A DNA stretch of 14,396 nucleotides, from assembly GCA_001689535.1 (NCBI GenBank), contig LUJP01000086.1, positions 1 through 14,396 on the forward strand, given 5' to 3'. Both the position numbers and the translations under genes were made by a program. Positions within the stretch are counted from its first letter, which is position 1. Every line of letters starts with the position of its first letter. The stretch is from Bacteroidales bacterium M5. GTDB taxonomy: Bacteria; Bacteroidota; Bacteroidia; Bacteroidales; Muribaculaceae. Under the pieces are notes generated by a model that ran no database searches, was not told the DNA's origin, and saw nothing but the letters and a program-made list of their open reading frames with translations. Below are positions 7,389 to 14,116 of this stretch, piece after piece.

Positions 7389-8903
7389 TCAGTCAATGAG
7401 CGAGTGGCCGGTCATTTCCTCGGGCTGAGGTATGCCCATGATGGAAAGAATGGTGGGAGCCACGTCGGCCAGACGTCCGTTTTCCACATGTGCATCCTTG
7501 CGGGAAGTGACGTAGACGCAGGGAACGGGGTTGAGTGAGTGGGCGGTATTGGGAGTGCCGTCGGGGTTGATGGCGTTATCGGCATTGCCGTGGTCGGCGA
7601 TGATGATTACCTCGTAGTCCGATTCCTTGGCGGCTTCCACGGTGTCGCGCACACATTCGTCGACAGCCTTCACTGCTTTCTCGATAGCCTCGTATACTCC
7701 GGTGTGGCCTACCATATCGCCGTTGGCGTAGTTGACAACGATGAAGTCGTACTCCTGTGAGCGGATGGCCTCAACGAGTTTGTCCTTCACCTCGTAGGCG
7801 CTCATCTCGGGCTTGAGGTCGTAAGTGGCGACTTTGGGCGATGCGACAAGGATGCGCTCCTCGCCTTCGAAAGGAGCCTCGCGGCCACCGTTGAAGAAGA
7901 ATGTCACGTGGGCGTATTTCTCGGTCTCGGCTATATGGAGCTGCTTCTTGTTGAGCTTCGAGAGATATTCGCCGAGGGTGTTGCCTACGTTTTCCTTGTC
8001 GAAGATGATGTGGACTCCTGTGAATGAAGCGTCGTAAGGAGTCATGCAGTAATACTGGAGGCCGGGGATAGTCATCATTCCGGCTTCGGGCATGTCGTGC
8101 TGGGTGAGGACGGTGGTGAGCTCTTTGGCGCGGTCGTTGCGGTAGTTGAAGAAAATCACAGCGTCGCCTTCCTTGATGGTGCCGTCGACGGTGGAGTTGT
8201 TGATGGGTTTTACGAATTCGTCGGTGATGTCGGCATCATAGCTGTCCTGCATGGCCTTGACCATGTCGGTGGCCTGAACGCCCTTGCCGCTCACAAGGAG
8301 GTAGTAGGCTTCCTTGACGCGCTCCCAGCGCTTGTCGCGGTCCATGGCGTAATAACGTCCCACGATGGAAGCGATCACACCGGCCGATTTGTCGCAGTGG
8401 GCCTGCAGCTCCTCGATGAATCCTTTGCCGCTGCGGGGATCGGTGTCGCGGCCGTCCATGAAGCAGTGGATGTAGACTTTCTCAAGGCCGTAATGTTTGG
8501 CTATGTCGCAGAGAGCATAGAGATGGTCGAGCGATGAGTGAACGCCGCCGTTGGAGGTAAGGCCCATGAAGTGGATTGCCTTTCCGGTGGATTTTGCGTA
8601 GGAGAAAGCGCTCTTTATTTCGGGATTCTCGAGGATCGAGCCGTCGGCGCAGGCCTTATTGATTTTAACGAGGTCCTGATAGACCACGCGTCCGGCACCG
8701 ATGTTGAGGTGTCCTACCTCGGAGTTGCCCATCTGGCCGTCGGGCAGACCGACGTTCTCGCCGCTTGCCTGAAGCTGAGAGTGGGGATAATCTTTCAGAA
8801 GGGTGTCCCAGTAGGGAGTGGGTGTGGAGAAAATCACGTCGCTTTTGGAATGGTTGCCAATGCCCCATCCGTCAAGAATCATGAGTAAAGCTTTTTTAGC
8901 CAT
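7389..8903 (-). CDS. gpmI: 2,3-bisphosphoglycerate-independent phosphoglycerate mutase
   Basis: A complete 504-residue cytoplasmic glycolytic enzyme converting 3-phosphoglycerate to 2-phosphoglycerate without a bisphosphoglycerate cofactor, using two manganese ions. The start MAKKALLMILDGWGIG holds the first metal ligand, Asp11. GQMGNSEVGHLNIGAGR holds the phosphorylated Ser61. FMDGRDTDPRSGKGF and ASIVGRYYAMDRDKRWER are substrate-domain signatures. ADHGNADNA and VGHTGVYEA supply the C-terminal metal ligands of the alkaline-phosphatase-like domain. Length is normal for the family (about 505-515). It is transcribed leftward, convergent with the hydrolase operon (95-base gap) and divergent from a small outer-membrane protein gene, and appears monocistronic. 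A TAnnTTTG-type box sits about 70 bases upstream. Confidence 0.98.
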   Translation of the reverse strand: MAKKALLMILDGWGIGNHSKSDVIFSTPTPYWDTLLKDYPHSQLQASGENVGLPDGQMGNSEVGHLNIGAGRVVYQDLVKINKACADGSILENPEIKSAFSYAKSTGKAIHFMGLTSNGGVHSSLDHLYALCDIAKHYGLEKVYIHCFMDGRDTDPRSGKGFIEELQAHCDKSAGVIASIVGRYYAMDRDKRWERVKEAYYLLVSGKGVQATDMVKAMQDSYDADITDEFVKPINNSTVDGTIKEGDAVIFFNYRNDRAKELTTVLTQHDMPEAGMMTIPGLQYYCMTPYDASFTGVHIIFDKENVGNTLGEYLSKLNKKQLHIAETEKYAHVTFFFNGGREAPFEGEERILVASPKVATYDLKPEMSAYEVKDKLVEAIRSQEYDFIVVNYANGDMVGHTGVYEAIEKAVKAVDECVRDTVEAAKESDYEVIIIADHGNADNAINPDGTPNTAHSLNPVPCVYVTSRKDAHVENGRLADVAPTILSIMGIPQPEEMTGHSLID

Positions 8904-8938
8904 AGTCTTATTTGATTTTTATTCTGGTTACTGTCAAT

Positions 8939-8971
8939 GTGGCGGAGCGAGGCCGAGGTTTCGCTCCCCAC
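8939..8971 (-). other. stem-loop at the 5' end of the gpmI transcript
   Basis: The arms TCGCTCCCCAC (8961-8971) and GTGGCGGAGCGA (8939-8950) pair over 11 bases with a single bulged base around a ten-base loop. If transcription starts just after the box at 8975-8982, this hairpin would form at the extreme 5' end of the gpmI mRNA, which could stabilise it. No T-run follows, so it is not a terminator. Confidence 0.5.
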
Positions 8972-8974
8972 ATG

Positions 8975-8982
8975 CAAAAGTA
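8975..8982 (-). promoter_or_regulatory. gpmI: -7 element of the gpmI promoter
   Basis: Read on the minus strand this is TACTTTTG, an exact match to the Bacteroidetes -7 pattern TAnnTTTG, about 70 bases before the gpmI ATG. No well-spaced TTTG -33 element was found, so strength is uncertain. Confidence 0.5.
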
Positions 8983-9022
8983 ATCATAATTTCTGAGATA
9001 GTATGCCGTAATCAAAGGCAGC

Positions 9023-9056
9023 ATTGTGTGTCGGATAAAAAATTTTAGTAACTTTG
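9023..9056 (+). promoter_or_regulatory. promoter of the small outer-membrane protein gene
   Basis: TAACTTTG (9049-9056) matches TAnnTTTG exactly, with ATTG at 9023-9026 as a possible -33 element 22 bases upstream, slightly longer than usual. It lies 68 bases before the ATG at 9125. Its position rules out the open frame's earlier ATG at 9026 as the start. Confidence 0.6.
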
Positions 9057-9124
9057 CCCGTCGACGGCATGCTGTTCTACGCTGCGCCGCCTTAAACATT
9101 ACTAAAATCAAAAACTTAGATGCG

Positions 9125-9736
9125 ATGAAGAGAGTTTTCGCCATAATGGCAGCCGTGCTGCTTGTGTTTGTTTCAGTCAAGGCCGAATTCCGCTATGGCC
9201 CGATTATCGGTGGCGGTATATCAAATCTGCATTTCAAGCAGGATCTGGTTGATATCAAGAAGGTGCCTTCGTTTTCGGCCGGTGTCCTCGGTGAGATGAT
9301 GTTTGCCGGTATCGGATTCGGTATGGACCTGGGGCTGAAATATGAGATGCGCGGAGCCAAGATGGATCTCGGAAGCAAGCCTATGTGGGCCGACCAGGGC
9401 TATGGCAACGAGCGCTATTATATGCACTACCTTGTGATTCCCATTCACCTGCGATTCAAATACACCCGCCTGAACGGTTTTGAGGATAATCTGGCGCCCT
9501 TTGCCTATGTAGGCCCGTCGATAGGTATGCTTGTGGCCCACAGTCGTATGGAGGCTATGGACAATGCGTTCGGCGTACTGGGCCTCGACATGGGTATCGG
9601 CGCCGAAATCAAGCGTAAATGGCAGGTGAGTTTCAATTACAATTTAGGCCTCACCTACGCTACAAAGGCAAAGATTCTTACCGACTACAGCGCCAAAAAC
9701 CGCGTGATGGATATCCGCGTGGCTTATCTTTTCTGA
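9125..9736 (+). CDS. PorT-like outer-membrane beta-barrel protein
   Basis: A 203-residue protein with a Sec signal peptide (MKRVFAIMAAVLLVFVSVKA, cut before EFRYGP) and a small beta-barrel of the type common in Bacteroidetes (OMP_b-brl_2/PorT-like family). Typical features are RYGPIIGGGISNLHF at the start of the mature chain, YYMHYLVIPIHLRFKY in the middle, where the family has Y-L-x-I-P-L-x-x-K, and a final strand ending in VAYLF with terminal Phe. Function is not predictable; such barrels are structural or sensory rather than transport porins. The frame is open back to 9026, but the signal peptide and the upstream promoter box make 9125 the right start. It is monocistronic and its last 13 bases overlap the convergent channel gene. 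Confidence 0.75.
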   Translation: MKRVFAIMAAVLLVFVSVKAEFRYGPIIGGGISNLHFKQDLVDIKKVPSFSAGVLGEMMFAGIGFGMDLGLKYEMRGAKMDLGSKPMWADQGYGNERYYMHYLVIPIHLRFKYTRLNGFEDNLAPFAYVGPSIGMLVAHSRMEAMDNAFGVLGLDMGIGAEIKRKWQVSFNYNLGLTYATKAKILTDYSAKNRVMDIRVAYLF

Positions 9737-11034
9737 GCCTCGAGGGCATTGGTGAGATCAATCCCCGAGGGGGCATTGAATATCTGAAGCCCGAATTTAG
9801 GCGCTACAGCCGCTACATGTTCGAAAATTTCGCTCTGGACCGCCTCATAGGCGGTCCAGGCTGTTGTTGTATAGCAGTATATCTGTAGGGGGAGGCCGTT
9901 TTCGGTAGGCTGAAGGAGGTTTACCAACAATTGCTGGGTGGTGCCTATGAGGGGATGGTGAAGCAGATATATGCAGAGATAGGCGCGTAGCAGACCGAGG
10001 TTGGTCGATGCGGTGCCGTTCACGCATGCCACTCCGGGATCGTATTTTATGCCGTTTTTCTGCGTGGTGGCTATGAAGTCGGCCATGCCGGGGAGTTTTG
10101 ATATTTCCGCTATCATGTCGGCATCGGGCTCACGCACCGTGTCGGTGTCAACCAGGATGGAGCGTGATATCAGGCGGTAGCCGCTGTCGCTCATTCCGCG
10201 CCAGTTCTGAAACGAGGAGTTGACGAGCATGTAGGGCGGAAGAGTCACGATTGTGTTGTCCCAGTTCTGGACCTTGACGGTGGTGAGCGACACATCCACC
10301 ACTATGCCGTTGGCTATGGTGGAGGGGACTACAATCCAGTCGCCCACACGCACCATATCGTTGTCGCTGAGCTGAATTCCCGCCACGAAACCGAGGATGC
10401 TGTCCTTGAAGATGAGCATAAGGGCGGCTGCAAACGCGCCGAGTCCGGCAAGAAGCGAGAGAGGGGATTTGTCGAGCACCAGCGCGGCCCCAATTATTGT
10501 GACTACTATCCACACCACGCCCTGGGCGAGCGAGAGCACTCCTTGCAGGGGATGCTTGGCGGTGTTGTCGCGGGTGTCGATTCTTTTCCAGATGAAGGCC
10601 AGCACCGTGTTTATGGCTATGGCGAAAGCCACCATCACGTAGATTATCATGCATTTCACCACTATGTGTCCGGCATAGTTGCCTGACTGCAGTGCGAACG
10701 GTGTAAGAATCATTATGACAATGGGCGGGATGATATGGGAGCAGCGGGTGAGCACGTGCTCGTCGAGCAGAGCGTGGCCGGTGTCGGTGTTCTTCATCCG
10801 CACGCACAGCCGTGCAAGCCACAGCAGGAAAATGCGGCACACCCATCCGATGAGAAACGCCAGCCCTACGATTGCCAGCACGTAGATTATCTCTTTTATA
10901 GTGGGGTAATTGTGAAGGCCTATGGCATCGAGAGCTTTGTCGATGTTGCGGAGCAGGAGATCGGAGAGCGGGTGGCTGGGGACATCCTGCGGAGGCAGGG
11001 CGATAGGGTTGCCTGTAGGTGATGAGGGAGACAT
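9724..11034 (-). CDS. mechanosensitive ion channel, YbdG/MscM type
   Basis: A 436-residue inner-membrane protein of the MscS superfamily. It has about five transmembrane helices between residues 46 and 215, including the pore helix SLLAGLGAFAAALMLIFKDS. The MscS beta domain has LSDNDMVRVGDWIVVPS, then DVSLTTVKVQNWDNTIVTLP and NSSFQNWRGMSDSGYR, which closely match E. coli YbdG. The C-terminal end with EIFEHVAAVAPKFGLQIFNA also has the YbdG pattern. The family releases solutes on hypo-osmotic shock with small conductance. I start it at ATG 11034 rather than at the in-frame GTG at 11076, because that GTG lies inside a strong intrinsic terminator hairpin. The 3' end overlaps the convergent barrel gene by 13 bases. 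No clear promoter is seen between the terminator and this start. Confidence 0.88.
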   Translation of the reverse strand: MSPSSPTGNPIALPPQDVPSHPLSDLLLRNIDKALDAIGLHNYPTIKEIIYVLAIVGLAFLIGWVCRIFLLWLARLCVRMKNTDTGHALLDEHVLTRCSHIIPPIVIMILTPFALQSGNYAGHIVVKCMIIYVMVAFAIAINTVLAFIWKRIDTRDNTAKHPLQGVLSLAQGVVWIVVTIIGAALVLDKSPLSLLAGLGAFAAALMLIFKDSILGFVAGIQLSDNDMVRVGDWIVVPSTIANGIVVDVSLTTVKVQNWDNTIVTLPPYMLVNSSFQNWRGMSDSGYRLISRSILVDTDTVREPDADMIAEISKLPGMADFIATTQKNGIKYDPGVACVNGTASTNLGLLRAYLCIYLLHHPLIGTTQQLLVNLLQPTENGLPLQIYCYTTTAWTAYEAVQSEIFEHVAAVAPKFGLQIFNAPSGIDLTNALEAQKR

Positions 11035-11058
11035 GAAGCAGAGGCGGCCGTTTGAGGT

Positions 11059-11106
11059 AAAAAATAACGCAGACACGCTCCTTCAGTCAAGGAATGTGTC
11101 TACGTT
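11059..11106 (-). terminator. intrinsic terminator of rplY-pth-hslR, upstream of the channel gene
   Basis: On the minus strand the arms AACGTAGACAC (11106-11096) and GTGTCTGCGTT (11076-11066) pair over 11 bases with one G-U pair. An inner CCTT/AAGG stem continues the hairpin, and ATTTTTT follows (11065-11059). It lies 64 bases after the hslR stop. A second upstream segment, CGCAGAC (minus strand, 11118-11112), could pair with GTCTGCG (11074-11068) and compete with the hairpin, so it may act as an attenuator for the channel gene 25 bases downstream. Confidence 0.85.
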
Positions 11107-11169
11107 TTAACGTCTGCGGAGTTATTAATGTTTAAGCCGTCATCGCCATGACTGTAGCTGTGGGGAGAA

Positions 11170-11652
11170 TCAGCGGCCGGGGCCGGAAAAAGTCGGACCG
11201 GCGGCATTTTCGTCGATGTCGTCGAAGTCGTCCTCGTCGAAATCGAAATCAAAGTCCCAGCCGTCCGACGCCTGTTCGGATGTGAAGCGGGAAAGCTCGC
11301 GTCCCTCGCGTTTGGTGGGGCGTCCGAGGCCTTTCCGGCGGTCGATGAAGCCGGATATTCTCACCACGTCCAGCAGGTCGAGTTCGCTTTTGGGCGTAAC
11401 GTTCTCCATGTATTTGGGCACCAGACGCGCGCCGAGGCGGTTTTCGGTGAGGGCGAGAACCTTGAAGGAGTATGTGACCGGCGGCTTGCGCACCTTCACC
11501 ACATCGCCCACCTTGACGGTGCGCGCAGGCTTGGCAACGGCGTCGCCAATCATCACGCGGCCTTTTTTGCATGCCTCCGAAGCTACGGTGCGCGTTTTGA
11601 ATACGCGCACTGCCCATAGCCATTTGTCGATTCTTACTTCACTTTTAGGCAT
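11170..11652 (-). CDS. hslR: S4-domain RNA-binding protein, Hsp15-like
   Basis: A 160-residue protein whose N-terminal part is an S4 RNA-binding domain: RIDKWLWAVRVFKTRTVASE, then ACKKGRVMIGD and KPARTVKVGDVVKVRK. This is the pattern of Hsp15, which in E. coli binds free 50S subunits carrying a stalled nascent chain and helps recycle them. FIDRRKGLGRPTKREGREL matches the basic Hsp15 C-terminal region. A further tail of about 35 residues is highly acidic and Phe-rich (WDFDFDFDEDDFDDIDEN), making the protein longer than the E. coli one (133). It lies only 12 bases after pth in the rplY-pth-hslR operon, consistent with a translation-quality role. The family assignment is firm; the exact Hsp15 function is inferred. 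Confidence 0.85.
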   Translation of the reverse strand: MPKSEVRIDKWLWAVRVFKTRTVASEACKKGRVMIGDAVAKPARTVKVGDVVKVRKPPVTYSFKVLALTENRLGARLVPKYMENVTPKSELDLLDVVRISGFIDRRKGLGRPTKREGRELSRFTSEQASDGWDFDFDFDEDDFDDIDENAAGPTFSGPGR

Positions 11653-11664
11653 ACTCGTGGAGTG

Positions 11665-12228
11665 TTATTTGTTATTGTAGGTGTTCATAGCCGTGTTGAT
11701 TCCGGCCAGACAGAAAGTGCGGATAGCCTCGCAGGCTACGTCAACGCGCGCCGGAAGCATCTGGCGCTGGTCGAGGGTGAAGTGACCGAGCACATAGTCA
11801 ATCTGCGCTCCGCGGGGGAAATCGTTGCCTATGCCGAAGCGCAGGCGCGGATAGGCTTGCGTGCCGAGCATCTGGGCTATGTTTTTCAGGCCGTTGTGGC
11901 CTGCGTCGGAGCCGGAGTGTTTTATGCGGATGGCGCCGAATGGCAGCGCTATGTCGTCCACCAGCACCAGAATATGGTCGGTGGCAATGTTTTCTTTCTC
12001 TTTCCAGTAGCGGACTGCGTTGCCGCTGAGATTCATATAGGTGGAAGGCTTGAGCAGGACCAGAAGTTTGTTTTTGAGGCGCATGTGGGCCACGTCGCCG
12101 TAGCGTTCGGTGGAAAAAGAAATATTGGATGCCTCGGCGAAGGCATCCAATATCCTGAATCCTATATTGTGGCGTGTGCCTGCATATTCGGGTCCGATGT
12201 TGCCCAGCCCTACAATCAGATACTTCAT
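11665..12228 (-). CDS. pth: peptidyl-tRNA hydrolase
   Basis: A complete 187-residue enzyme that releases tRNA from peptidyl-tRNAs dropped by stalled ribosomes. Catalytic and binding residues are all present: Asn10 in VGLGNIGPEY, His20 in TRHNIGF, Asn66 in TYMNLSGNAV, Asp91/92 in VLVDDIALPFG and Asn112 in GHNGLKNI, then RLRFGIG and YVLGHF. Length is typical (about 185-195). It sits 57 bases after rplY, a pairing common in bacteria, and 12 bases before hslR. Confidence 0.97.
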   Translation of the reverse strand: MKYLIVGLGNIGPEYAGTRHNIGFRILDAFAEASNISFSTERYGDVAHMRLKNKLLVLLKPSTYMNLSGNAVRYWKEKENIATDHILVLVDDIALPFGAIRIKHSGSDAGHNGLKNIAQMLGTQAYPRLRFGIGNDFPRGAQIDYVLGHFTLDQRQMLPARVDVACEAIRTFCLAGINTAMNTYNNK

Positions 12229-12285
12229 AATGTTTTATGGAAGTGAATGTTGTGAGCGAGCTGTAAGAGTCAGAGGAATCCTCTC

Positions 12286-12933
12286 TTACTTGGCGGCAGC
12301 TGCGGCGCCACGGGCGGCACGTGTGAGCTGTACGGCGCAAACCACGGCGTTCTTGGCGTTCATCAGCTCAAGGCCGTCGAAGTGAAGGTCGGCGATCTGG
12401 ATGGTCTTGCCGAGGCCGAGGCTGTCAACGTTGATGATCATGCGTTCGGGGATTTCGGTGTAAACGGCCTTCACGCGGAGCTTCTTCATGGAGAGGGTGA
12501 GCTTACCACCGGCTTTCACACCTTCGGCATGGCCTTCGATCTTCACGGGCACCTCGATGGTCACGGGCTTCTTGTCGTTTACCTCAAGAAGGTCGATGTG
12601 AAGGATGGTGTCCTTTACGGGGTGGAACTGGATGTCCTTGAGAACGGCCATGCGCTTGCTGCCGTTAACATCAAGTTCGATAGCGAAGATGTCGGGAGTA
12701 TAGACGAGCTTGCGTACTGCGTCCTGAGTAACAGCGAGGTCGGTTGTGATGAGGCCTTTGCCGTTGCCGATCTCCACTACTTTCTCGCCCTCTTTGAGGG
12801 TGCCGGTGTAGGGGAGGTCAAAAATTTCGCCGCCGTTGAGAACCACGGGGATCTTGTTTTCTTCGCGAAGGGCTTTGGCTGCCTTCTTTCCGAGAGCCGT
12901 ACGGGGTTCGGCTGCAAGCTGGAATGTTTTCAT
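12286..12933 (-). CDS. rplY: 50S ribosomal protein L25, CTC type
   Basis: A complete 215-residue long-form L25, which binds 5S rRNA. The N-terminal domain (about 1-92) has RTALGKKAAKALREENKIPV and MAVLKDIQFHPVKDTILHID, the usual family signatures. The second, TL5/CTC domain (about 95-190) begins DLLEVNDKKPVTIEVPVKIEG when the sheet starts. The extreme end is Ala-rich (AARGAAAAAK), a feature of many Bacteroidetes versions. As first gene of rplY-pth-hslR it has a well-formed promoter at 13022-13053 and a leader of about 80 bases with an AT-rich hairpin. The ATG at 12933 gives the conserved start MKTFQLAAEPR. Confidence 0.97.
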   Translation of the reverse strand: MKTFQLAAEPRTALGKKAAKALREENKIPVVLNGGEIFDLPYTGTLKEGEKVVEIGNGKGLITTDLAVTQDAVRKLVYTPDIFAIELDVNGSKRMAVLKDIQFHPVKDTILHIDLLEVNDKKPVTIEVPVKIEGHAEGVKAGGKLTLSMKKLRVKAVYTEIPERMIINVDSLGLGKTIQIADLHFDGLELMNAKNAVVCAVQLTRAARGAAAAAK

Positions 12934-12962
12934 TGGATGATAATAGTTAAATGTGTTACTAA

Positions 12963-12985
12963 AAATTAAGAATGCTTCTTAATTT
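12963..12985 (-). other. AT-rich hairpin in the rplY leader
   Basis: A perfect ten-base-pair inverted repeat (AAATTAAGAA and TTCTTAATTT around a three-base loop) lies 30 bases upstream of the L25 start. On the minus strand it is followed directly by more T residues, so it has the form of a weak terminator. A role in attenuation or autoregulation of the L25 operon is possible but not shown. Confidence 0.45.
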
Positions 12986-13021
12986 CCCATCACACGAGGG
13001 GAAATGCTCGAAAAGCGACCG

Positions 13022-13053
13022 CAAAGTTAGCCATTTTCTCCGTAATCACCAAA
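13022..13053 (-). promoter_or_regulatory. promoter of the rplY-pth-hslR operon
   Basis: On the minus strand, TTTG (13053-13050) and TAACTTTG (13029-13022) match the Bacteroidetes -33 and -7 elements with the canonical gap of 20 bases. Transcription would start near 13015, about 80 bases before the rplY ATG. This is the best promoter in the window. Confidence 0.8.
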
Positions 13054-13268
13054 CGCTCTGTGTGTTTTTGTCGCTGTTTTGTGTTTCAATTTTGCGTTTC
13101 CGGAAACAATCCCATGCTTTCGCGGCAGGCGAGGCGCGCACGCTCCGCGGCTTGCCTCGCGGAGGGGGATTACATCTGCTTTCCGGTAGCTGACGCAACC
13201 GGTTGGACAAAATTCGCGCATCCTGCGCTTACGAATTCCAACCCACCATTTCCTCGAACGATATAGCC
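13054..13268. other. non-coding region dense in palindromes, at a base-composition boundary
   Basis: No credible gene. Four inverted repeats lie close together: the 12-base palindrome GTTTCCGGAAAC (13096-13107), a GC-rich stem GCGAGGC/GCCTCGC (13129-13135 and 13154-13160), the 10-base palindrome CAACCGGTTG (13196-13205), and a nested hairpin with AATTCG/CGAATT outside and CGCA/TGCG inside (13211-13237). GC-rich sequence gives way to strongly AT-rich sequence at about 13260. No tRNA could be folded. It may be a structured RNA, an operator cluster, or the remains of an insertion junction. Confidence 0.5.
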
Positions 13269-13358
13269 TTATTGGTCAAAAGTTTTATAATATTGAACTA
13301 TTTTTTTAATATAGTTGGTGCCAAACAAAAGATATTCAACCCCAGTTCGCTTATTGTT

Positions 13359-13631
13359 TTACATTGGGGTATGAACTAATATATCGATACATATAAGTCC
13401 TAATTGATATTCATTGTTATTTTCCCGTTCTTCATTAAAATAGTTCTTATAAATATTTATCAACTCTGTTGGTGAAGAAGATTGATCGTTTTCCTCAGGT
13501 TCTAAAGGGATGACCTCACCATTTTCCATAATTACAGCAAATGGCAAAAACTCTCCAAATTCAGAAAGGAAAGTATAGATATATTCTTTTGCAAATTCTA
13601 TCAAAGATAGTTCGTCTTCTGTTAGAACCAT
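13359..13631 (-). CDS. small acidic protein of unknown function, probably cut short by an in-frame TAA
   Basis: A 90-residue acidic protein starting MVLTEDELSLIEFAKEYIY and ending DILVHTPM. I recognise no named family. The style (helical start, FGEFLPFAVIMENGEVIPLE, a variable Glu/Asn-rich middle, then a QLGLICIDILVH strand) resembles small Bacteroidetes proteins often found singly in accessory regions, some of them immunity-like; that comparison is only an impression. After the TAA at 13359-13361 the same frame stays open for 29 further codons (NNKRTGVEYLLFGTNYIKKI and nine more residues) to a second TAA at 13269-13271. That part looks like genuine strand-forming protein, so the gene was probably about 120 residues and is now broken. 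No Shine-Dalgarno sequence precedes the ATG. AT-rich, unlike the core genes to the left. Confidence 0.55.
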   Translation of the reverse strand: MVLTEDELSLIEFAKEYIYTFLSEFGEFLPFAVIMENGEVIPLEPEENDQSSSPTELINIYKNYFNEERENNNEYQLGLICIDILVHTPM

Positions 13632-13702
13632 AATTCAGTATAATAATTCATACATCGCCGTACACTCAATGAGGTTTCTGATGTCGCGAAAGGTCGGCAT
13701 TA

Positions 13703-14116
13703 TTAGAATATTGAGAGGGTTTGAGGTGGAATCAGCCTATAATCCATTTGTTTATCTTCGTAAAAGGTTACAGGTCTATCAAAAGATGGGAAAAACTCAA
13801 AATATAACACACTTATCGTATCTCCTTTTTTGTCGTTATTCCCTACTTTTATTAACGAATTACCCGTATGAGTTTTATCTCCTACTTTAAATTCATACAG
13901 ATAATTATTGGAAGTCCATCTGTGAACCAATGATGACTCATTTGCTGTTATTGTGCCATTACATCGGCTTCCATGATGTTTCAGAATAACTGTTAAAATC
14001 GGAGTTGATAAAGCATATATCAAAACGCACAAACAGAAACTGAAATGTACTTTCACTAATGACATTTTTATAGGGAAAGTCTTGAAATGTGCTTTTCCCC
14101 TTATTGGCTTTTTCAT
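13703..14116 (-). CDS. small membrane-anchored protein of unknown function (DUF3592-like)
   Basis: A 137-residue protein with a basic N-terminus (MKKPIRGKAHFKTFPIK), one transmembrane segment (about 22-45, VHFSFCLCVLIYALSTPILTV) and a globular C-terminal part. In that part CNGTITANES, then YLYEFKVGDKTHTGNS and GDTISVLYFEFFPSFDRP follow the layout of DUF3592-type domains: strand, Y-x-F-x-V-x-G, then G-D-x-I-x-V-x-Y. That resemblance is weak. I choose ATG 14116, not the in-frame ATG at 14143, because AAAGGAGG (14130-14123) stands six bases before it. The start overlaps the stop of the 50-residue gene upstream by ATGA, so the two are probably translated together. AT-rich, likely accessory. Confidence 0.6.
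   Translation of the reverse strand: MKKPIRGKAHFKTFPIKMSLVKVHFSFCLCVLIYALSTPILTVILKHHGSRCNGTITANESSLVHRWTSNNYLYEFKVGDKTHTGNSLIKVGNNDKKGDTISVLYFEFFPSFDRPVTFYEDKQMDYRLIPPQTLSIF

Noticed and set aside
8097..8888. Plus-strand frames of 146 and 116 codons
   Set aside because: Antisense to gpmI, a clear conserved enzyme; no signal of their own.
9026..9124. Upstream ATG of the barrel gene frame
   Set aside because: It precedes the promoter box at 9049-9056 and would place the signal peptide internally; 9125 gives a perfect signal peptide.
11035..11076. In-frame GTG at 11076 as start of the mechanosensitive channel
   Set aside because: It lies inside the intrinsic terminator hairpin of the upstream operon and adds only 14 residues unlike the family.
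11662..12246. 194-codon plus-strand frame
   Set aside because: Antisense to pth, whose catalytic residues are all present on the minus strand.
13100..13240. Possible tRNA or known riboswitch in the palindrome-rich region
   Set aside because: No cloverleaf with a T-loop could be laid out and no conserved riboswitch core was recognised.
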